Of a DNA stretch of 64,000 nt, positions 59,600 to 64,000 are shown piece by piece. Position numbers and translations under genes: made by a program. Position 1 is the stretch's first letter; each line of letters starts with the position of its first letter. Origin of the DNA: Prevotella sp. (lineage in GTDB: Bacteria; Bacteroidota; Bacteroidia; Bacteroidales; Bacteroidaceae); assembly GCA_022641735.1 (NCBI GenBank), contig JALCDQ010000001.1, forward strand, positions 248,001 to 312,000. The letters are read 5' to 3'. The notes beneath the pieces were generated by a model, which did not search any database, was not told the DNA's origin, and saw only the letters and a program-made list of their open reading frames with translations.

Positions 59600-60927
59600 C
59601 TGAACGCTATTTCCTCACCTTTTGAATTTTCATCAAAACGCCCCTTATTATAAATAAGGTGTCCATTGCAGAACGTTTGTTCCACTTTCCATTTATATTC
59701 ATGCCCCATCATCGGACTCCATTTGCATTTACTCTGGATGATATCTTCCGTCACCTTCCAAGGTAAACAACGACTTATTACCACCAAATCAGCAGCATAT
59801 TGCGGCCTAATAAACCCTCTTTTACGCACTGAAAAACGGTTAGAAGGATGATGGCACATCAGCTCTACGAGTTTTTCCATTGTCAATACGCCTTCACCCA
59901 CCAATTCCAGCATAGTCAGCAAAGAAAATTGCACCATCGGCATGCCTGATGCCGCTTTGCAACAACCTCCTTGTTTTTCGCTCAAAAGATGAGGAGCATG
60001 GTCAGTCGCTACAGTATATATCTTGCCATTTATCAGCCCCTCTCGGAGAGCATCACGGTCAAAAGGCGACTTGACGGATGGATTACATTTGATGAGAGCC
60101 CCTTTCTCCTGATAATCACGATTATCGAAGAAAAGGTGGGCTATTACTGCCTCTGCCGTTATTTTAGGAAAATCGCCGAAGCATTCGAGTTCACGAGTAG
60201 TGCTGACATGCGCCACATGCAGACTTGTGCCATATATTTTGGCAAGACCCACGGCAAGGAGAGTAGAATCGTAGCAGGCTTCTTCACTTCGGATATATTG
60301 ATGTTGCTCTATCGCAGGGTCATCACCATATTCTTTCTTAGCCATCGCCATGTTCTCATTAATCTGCTGAGTATCCTCACAATGCGTCATAATGGGCAGG
60401 TCGAGAGCGGCAGCCGTTGAGAAAATCCGTTTCAATGCATCCTCTCTATCCACAAGCATATTGCCCGTGGAAGCCCCCATAAAGAGCTTTATTCCCGGTA
60501 TCCGATGTCGGTCTAAACTATTGAAAAGTGGGGCATTCTCATTGGTTGCTCCGAAAAAGAAACTATAATTGACATGGCTTTTCTGCTTTGTCCGTTGGAA
60601 TTTATCCTCCAAAGCCTCTAATGTCGTTGTTTGCGGGATAGTATTAGGCATCTCAAAATAAGAGGTAACGCCCCCATAGGCAGCCGCTCTGCTCTCACTC
60701 TCGATGTCAGCCTTTTGCGTCAAGCCAGGCTCACGGAAATGGACATGCTCGTCAATAATGCCGGGGAGAACGAAACACCCCGTGGCATCTACCTCTTTAT
60801 CGTAGTTTCCACGGGGAGCATCCTCGCCTTCTTTGATTAGGGCGATATGATTGTCTTCAATCACGATTGAACCCCTAAAGGTCCTGCCTTCATTAACTAT
60901 ATTTCCACCATATAATAATGTTGTCAT
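59596..60927 (-). CDS. pyrC: Dihydroorotase
   Basis: A 443-residue amidohydrolase for the third step of pyrimidine synthesis, the interconversion of carbamoyl aspartate and dihydroorotate. Zinc ligands H61 and H63 are in DEHVHFREPG; PGIKLFMGASTGNM, THCED, HVAHVSTTRE and ATDHAPH supply the other family motifs. In place of the usual carboxylated lysine I see the PGIKLFMG lysine at about 144, so I cannot say whether a carboxy-lysine bridge is used. It is the second gene of a five-gene operon (DUF4369 lipoprotein to plsC). Confidence 0.9.
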   Translation of the reverse strand: MTTLLYGGNIVNEGRTFRGSIVIEDNHIALIKEGEDAPRGNYDKEVDATGCFVLPGIIDEHVHFREPGLTQKADIESESRAAAYGGVTSYFEMPNTIPQTTTLEALEDKFQRTKQKSHVNYSFFFGATNENAPLFNSLDRHRIPGIKLFMGASTGNMLVDREDALKRIFSTAAALDLPIMTHCEDTQQINENMAMAKKEYGDDPAIEQHQYIRSEEACYDSTLLAVGLAKIYGTSLHVAHVSTTRELECFGDFPKITAEAVIAHLFFDNRDYQEKGALIKCNPSVKSPFDRDALREGLINGKIYTVATDHAPHLLSEKQGGCCKAASGMPMVQFSLLTMLELVGEGVLTMEKLVELMCHHPSNRFSVRKRGFIRPQYAADLVVISRCLPWKVTEDIIQSKCKWSPMMGHEYKWKVEQTFCNGHLIYNKGRFDENSKGEEIAFR

Positions 60928-60936
60928 ATATCGTTA

Positions 60937-61734
60937 TTACTTCTCTGCCGGCTTTGCCAATTCATTAGGAGTAGGAGCTGGCATAGCTGGTTGCCCTGAA
61001 TTAGGTGCAGGAGGAGCGGGAGCTGCTTCCGGAGCATCTTTCATACCCGTCATGATTTGCTGGTTTTCCTGAGCTTTCTCGTAATAATCCTTTACATAAG
61101 GGTCATTCTTGAACTTATCTGTAGCTTTGCTCATGATATCTTCTATCCAGGCATCTGGCATTGGGTATTCATTTCCTATCGTTACGAGGAAGAAGACACC
61201 AGGACCGAGCGCATTATCAAAATTATCGGTTACGAAATTGGTTATCAACTGGTCTTCCTGTTGTGAGAGCCGGTCAGCCTCAGCGTTCAGACGAGCATTG
61301 ACAGCATTCATATCCCTGCCATTCATAATGGCCTGGTCGTGACGATGAACAAGTTCTGATTCTTGGTTTTTCAACTGATTATATTTATTGAAAAACTTGA
61401 AAAGCTTGTCATTCAAAGGAGTTCCGCTAACGGTTTGCTGAGTATTATCGAGCTTTATAACTATATCCCCACCTTCAAGCACAAGAGGAACAACGCTCTC
61501 ATCGCCCATGAAGATGTTGGCCATACGCACTGTATCTACAGTCCCGGAAAAGTTGAACTGCCCATGCACAACATCGCAAGAATCGAGATTCTTGAATTCA
61601 TTGTTCTTTAACACCTTCAGGTATAACTTCTGACCATCCAACGTTGAGATATTGGATGTGCCTTGGATGTTGAAAGAACTCGCACATGATGTGAGCGACA
61701 ACAACGTTACGAATGCGTATAAAAATTTATTCAT
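60937..61734 (-). CDS. DUF4369-type lipoprotein
   Basis: A 265-residue lipoprotein (lipobox LTSC, Cys17). N-terminal ~110 residues are a DUF4369-like beta domain (GQKLYLKVLKNNEFKNLDSC; GQFNFSGTV; EGGDIVIKLD). A coiled helical stretch (about 118-170) and a Pro/Ala-rich tail (about 230-265) follow. DUF4369 usually precedes a thioredoxin fold, which is missing here, so this may be a domain-loss form or an independent sensor. It opens the operon with pyrC 9 bases downstream. Function unknown. Confidence 0.75.
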   Translation of the reverse strand: MNKFLYAFVTLLSLTSCASSFNIQGTSNISTLDGQKLYLKVLKNNEFKNLDSCDVVHGQFNFSGTVDTVRMANIFMGDESVVPLVLEGGDIVIKLDNTQQTVSGTPLNDKLFKFFNKYNQLKNQESELVHRHDQAIMNGRDMNAVNARLNAEADRLSQQEDQLITNFVTDNFDNALGPGVFFLVTIGNEYPMPDAWIEDIMSKATDKFKNDPYVKDYYEKAQENQQIMTGMKDAPEAAPAPPAPNSGQPAMPAPTPNELAKPAEK

Positions 61735-61759
61735 ATATAGTTTTTTCTTTTCAAGTAGA

Positions 61760-61767
61760 CAAAGATA
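61760..61767 (-). promoter_or_regulatory. -7 element of the DUF4369-pyrC operon
   Basis: TATCTTTG on the minus strand, 25 bases before the ATG at 61734. Confidence 0.55.
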
Positions 61768-61826
61768 ACATGTATTATCGAGGTAAGGAAAAAAATTTAT
61801 GCAATTTAAATTATTTCACCCATCTT

Positions 61827-62255
61827 TTAAGTATTTTTTGATTTATTCAATTCAGAAGCGATGCGATGAGTGGTGTAAATTTCCAATATGGCAGCCACGA
61901 GCAACAAAAGCACCCACTTATTATAAATGTACTCTATATAGGTGAAATAACCTGTGCCTTGACCGTTTTGGAAAAGAGGCAGCAGAAACTGATAAGCTGA
62001 GTCCACCATGACGATGCCTGAAAGGACAAAGAACAAGTCGGCTACTGCCTGAATCTTCTTCAATCGCTTGACAGTAAACGAATTTCCCTCATAAGTCTGC
62101 ATCAGTTGCATCAAGGTAAACAATACTGTGCCTGTCAAAAAGACCCAGCATACCACTTTCTGATGCCACATAAACACAAAGCAACCTGTGCTGATTACCA
62201 TCAACAGACCGCCTATAAGGAACATAATACTCTGTAATTTACTCAGTTGTTTCAT
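61827..62255 (-). CDS. Small four-segment membrane protein
   Basis: A 142-residue inner-membrane protein with four hydrophobic segments (about residues 8-28, 33-52, 70-88 and 105-128). I prefer the start at 62255 (MKQLSKLQSIMFLIGG); a longer frame from 62285 would lie further inside the upstream gene. It overlaps the end of the DivIC-like gene by 17 bases, so translation is probably coupled. I recognise no domain. Conserved position next to divIC would suggest an envelope role, but that is only a guess. Confidence 0.65.
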   Translation of the reverse strand: MKQLSKLQSIMFLIGGLLMVISTGCFVFMWHQKVVCWVFLTGTVLFTLMQLMQTYEGNSFTVKRLKKIQAVADLFFVLSGIVMVDSAYQFLLPLFQNGQGTGYFTYIEYIYNKWVLLLLVAAILEIYTTHRIASELNKSKNT

Positions 62256-62580
62256 CTTCTTGATTTTCTGCAGGTTGTTCATCATCGCTCAAAACGTAGA
62301 TATCCTCATTGTCAGCTTTCATAAAATAGCGCTCACGGGCTATTTTTTCTATCGCCTTCGGATCTCGCTTCAGTTCTCTCAATTGTTTGGAATCGGCTTT
62401 GTTCTGGTCATTATATTTCTGGATTTCAGTCTTCAAATCATCCAACTGAAGGTCATACTGAATGCGACGCAAAAAGCTGTTGTCATCGAGGAAACCCACA
62501 ATGGCAATGCCAAGAACACTCACTATGAGATACTTATAGTGGCTCAGAAAACTCCATATGATTCCAATACGATTTCTCAT
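62239..62580 (-). CDS. Septum formation initiator family protein (FtsB/DivIC)
   Basis: A 113-residue bitopic protein: short basic N-terminus, one membrane helix (about 15-33), then a periplasmic coiled coil (about 42-70) and the motif RDPKAIEKIARERYFM, which is the diagnostic end of FtsB/DivIC. The start at 62580 is set by the -7 element (62600-62607); the longer frame runs through the dnaX promoter and is not real. It links the early and late division proteins at the septum. Divergent from dnaX with overlapping promoters. Confidence 0.87.
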   Translation of the reverse strand: MRNRIGIIWSFLSHYKYLIVSVLGIAIVGFLDDNSFLRRIQYDLQLDDLKTEIQKYNDQNKADSKQLRELKRDPKAIEKIARERYFMKADNEDIYVLSDDEQPAENQEDETTE

Positions 62581-62599
62581 ATAATTTATTATTCGAATG

Positions 62600-62631
62600 C
62601 AAAAATAGAAAATATAATTGATAATCTCAAC
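62600..62631 (-). promoter_or_regulatory. Promoter of the DivIC gene
   Basis: TTG (-33, about 62629-62631) and TATTTTTG (-7, 62600-62607) on the minus strand, 20 to 21 bases apart. Confidence 0.7.
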
Positions 62632-62648
62632 TTTTTTCATTACTTTTG
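62618..62648 (+). promoter_or_regulatory. Promoter of dnaX, interleaved with the DivIC promoter
   Basis: TTG (62618-62620) and TACTTTTG (62641-62648), exactly 20 bases apart. Its -33 element lies inside the minus-strand promoter, so the two polymerases may compete. Confidence 0.7.
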
Positions 62649-62671
62649 CAAAGAATAACGAGAAAATTTTT

Positions 62672-64000
62672 ATGGAAGAATATATCGTATCGGCACGAAA
62701 GTACCGCCCGATGACCTTTGACACGGTGGTCGGACAGTCTGCTCTCACCACGACATTAAAGAATGCTGTGAAGAGCGGAAAGCTTGCTCATGCCTATCTC
62801 TTCTGTGGTCCTAGGGGTGTGGGAAAGACTACCTGCGCGAGGATTTTCGCTAAAGCCATCAACTGCCAGCACCCTACCGCCGATGGAGAAGCCTGCAATG
62901 AATGTGAGAGTTGCAAGGCTTTCAATGAGCAACGGTCGTATAACATCTTTGAATTGGATGCCGCAAGCAACAATTCCGTGGAAAACATCAAGACACTGAT
63001 GGACCAAACGCGTATTCCGCCACAAATAGGCAAGTACAAGGTGTTCATCATCGATGAGGTCCACATGCTTTCCACAGCGGCCTTCAATGCGTTTCTCAAG
63101 ACCTTGGAAGAGCCGCCTGCTCACGTGGTTTTCATCCTTGCAACCACTGAGAAGCATAAGATTCTGCCCACCATCCTTAGCCGTTGCCAGATTTATGACT
63201 TCGAACGGATGACCGTGCAGGAAATTACTGACCATCTGAAGAAGGTTGCCCAGAAAGAAGGCATCAGTTATGAGGAGGAGGCGTTGAATCTGATAGCCGA
63301 GAAGGCAGACGGAGGCATGCGCGATGCTCTTTCCATTTTCGACCAAGCAACGAGTTTCTCTCAGGGCAACATCACTTATCAGAAGGTGATTGAAGACCTG
63401 AATGTGCTCGATAGCGAGAACTATTTCAAGATGGTGGACATGGCTTTGGAGAACAAGGTGAGCGACCTCATGCTGCTCTTGAATTCGCTGATTGCCAAAG
63501 GATTTGACGGTGGATTGCTCATCGATGGCCTTGCTTCACACGTCAGAAACGTGATGATGGCGAAGGACGCGCAGACTCTTCCCTTGCTGGAAGTCAGTGA
63601 GCAACAGCGACAGAAATTCCAAGAGCAGGCTAAGAAGTGCCCCACCTCTTTTATATATAAGGCTCTCGAAATCGTCAATCGCTGCGATATCAACTATCGG
63701 CAAAGCTCGAATAAGCGCCTTTTAGTGGAACTTACGCTCATCGAAGTGGCGCAAATCACCCAACCCGACGATGCTTCTGCAGGCGCGGGGCGTAGCCCTA
63801 GAAGATTAAAATCCCTGTTTAAGAACTTAGTAGCACCTCAACCTAAAGTGGCTCCACAGGTGGCCACGGCTGAAAAACCGATTGTGAGACAGACGAAGGC
63901 ATCTGCACATCGGGAAGCTGCTCTTATGCCTACCCAGAATGAAAACGACACTGCATCCAAGCCACACTTAAAGCTTGGGAGCATAGGAATCACTTTCAGT
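62672..64000 (+). CDS. dnaX: DNA polymerase III subunit gamma/tau, N-terminal part (cut by window end)
   Basis: The first 443 residues of DnaX; the frame is still open at base 64000. Walker A CGPRGVGKTT (about 45-54), zinc-binding cysteines in INCQHPTADGEACNECESC (64-82), Walker B and box DEVHMLSTAAFNAFLKTLEE, and LSRCQIYDF (sensor region) match clamp-loader gamma. After about residue 360 a Pro/Ala-rich linker starts, leading to the tau part beyond the window. The protein loads the beta clamp and organises the replisome. The ATG at 62672 follows a good promoter. Whether a shorter gamma form is made cannot be judged here. Confidence 0.95.
   Translation, partial: MEEYIVSARKYRPMTFDTVVGQSALTTTLKNAVKSGKLAHAYLFCGPRGVGKTTCARIFAKAINCQHPTADGEACNECESCKAFNEQRSYNIFELDAASNNSVENIKTLMDQTRIPPQIGKYKVFIIDEVHMLSTAAFNAFLKTLEEPPAHVVFILATTEKHKILPTILSRCQIYDFERMTVQEITDHLKKVAQKEGISYEEEALNLIAEKADGGMRDALSIFDQATSFSQGNITYQKVIEDLNVLDSENYFKMVDMALENKVSDLMLLLNSLIAKGFDGGLLIDGLASHVRNVMMAKDAQTLPLLEVSEQQRQKFQEQAKKCPTSFIYKALEIVNRCDINYRQSSNKRLLVELTLIEVAQITQPDDASAGAGRSPRRLKSLFKNLVAPQPKVAPQVATAEKPIVRQTKASAHREAALMPTQNENDTASKPHLKLGSIGITFS

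Noticed and set aside
62581..62751. N-terminal extension of the DivIC-like protein
   Set aside because: It runs through both divergent promoters and the start of dnaX; the ATG at 62580 gives the normal family length.

Overview
The window looks like a chromosomal segment of a Bacteroidales bacterium of Prevotella type. The evidence is a tmRNA whose tag reads GENNYALAA, many promoters of the Bacteroidetes type (-7 TAnnTTTG, often with a TTG about 20 bases upstream), OmpA, Wzi and TonB-receptor families typical of the phylum, an L31 protein without the zinc cysteines, and a TrpB2-type enzyme. No taxonomic search was possible, so the genus is an inference.

Layout. 1-529: end of recQ. 1396-7017: lipid and envelope genes on the minus strand (acyl-ACP thioesterase, OmpA porin, MaoC hydratase, M48 lipoprotein peptidase, tmRNA, a lipocalin-like protein). 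7952-25828: a capsule/exopolysaccharide locus with a phosphoglycosyl transferase, a six-SLBB export protein, Wzz, Wzx, Wzy, a WbsX-type protein, a nucleotidyltransferase-aminotransferase fusion, an HlpA-like transferase, LicD, a GT2 enzyme, a WecA-like transferase, a lipoprotein and Wzi. Its centre (about 11.06-22.6 kb) is clearly richer in A+T than its flanks and carries an IS4-type insertion sequence with a 9-base target duplication. 25991-28460: a Gly/Ser/Phe-rich exported protein, a histidine phosphatase and a DUF308 membrane protein. 28727-36405: an RND efflux pump (adaptor, permease, outer-membrane channel) followed by a response regulator and sensor kinase. 36728-45887: a probable nucleic-acid scavenging region with an exported EEP nuclease, a UDG-family protein, uridine kinase, a TonB receptor, two OB-fold lipoproteins, ribosomal protein L31 and a secreted NUC1-type nuclease. 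46211-52228: a lipoprotein, glutathione peroxidase with thioredoxin reductase, a GNAT enzyme, a solute symporter and TrpB2. 52578-64000: mfd, a dolichol-phosphate-mannose-type GT2, plsC, a phosphoesterase, a stand-alone MetH activation domain, dihydroorotase, a DUF4369 lipoprotein, a membrane protein, a DivIC/FtsB protein and the start of dnaX.

Three signals stand out. First, at least six intergenic stretches hold short tandem arrays of imperfect palindromes, each with its own sequence but nearly all with the same 22-base period. Two are near-identical copies of about 118 bases in the same orientation, flanking the RND/two-component operon. Second, the capsule locus encodes a one-polypeptide fusion of a LicC-like nucleotidyltransferase and a CobD/HisC-like PLP enzyme, plus a LicD transferase: a candidate module that makes and attaches a phospho-amino-alcohol group. 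Third, the 36.7-45.9 kb region looks like a nucleic-acid utilisation locus. Functions below come from motif recognition by eye; none was confirmed by a database search.
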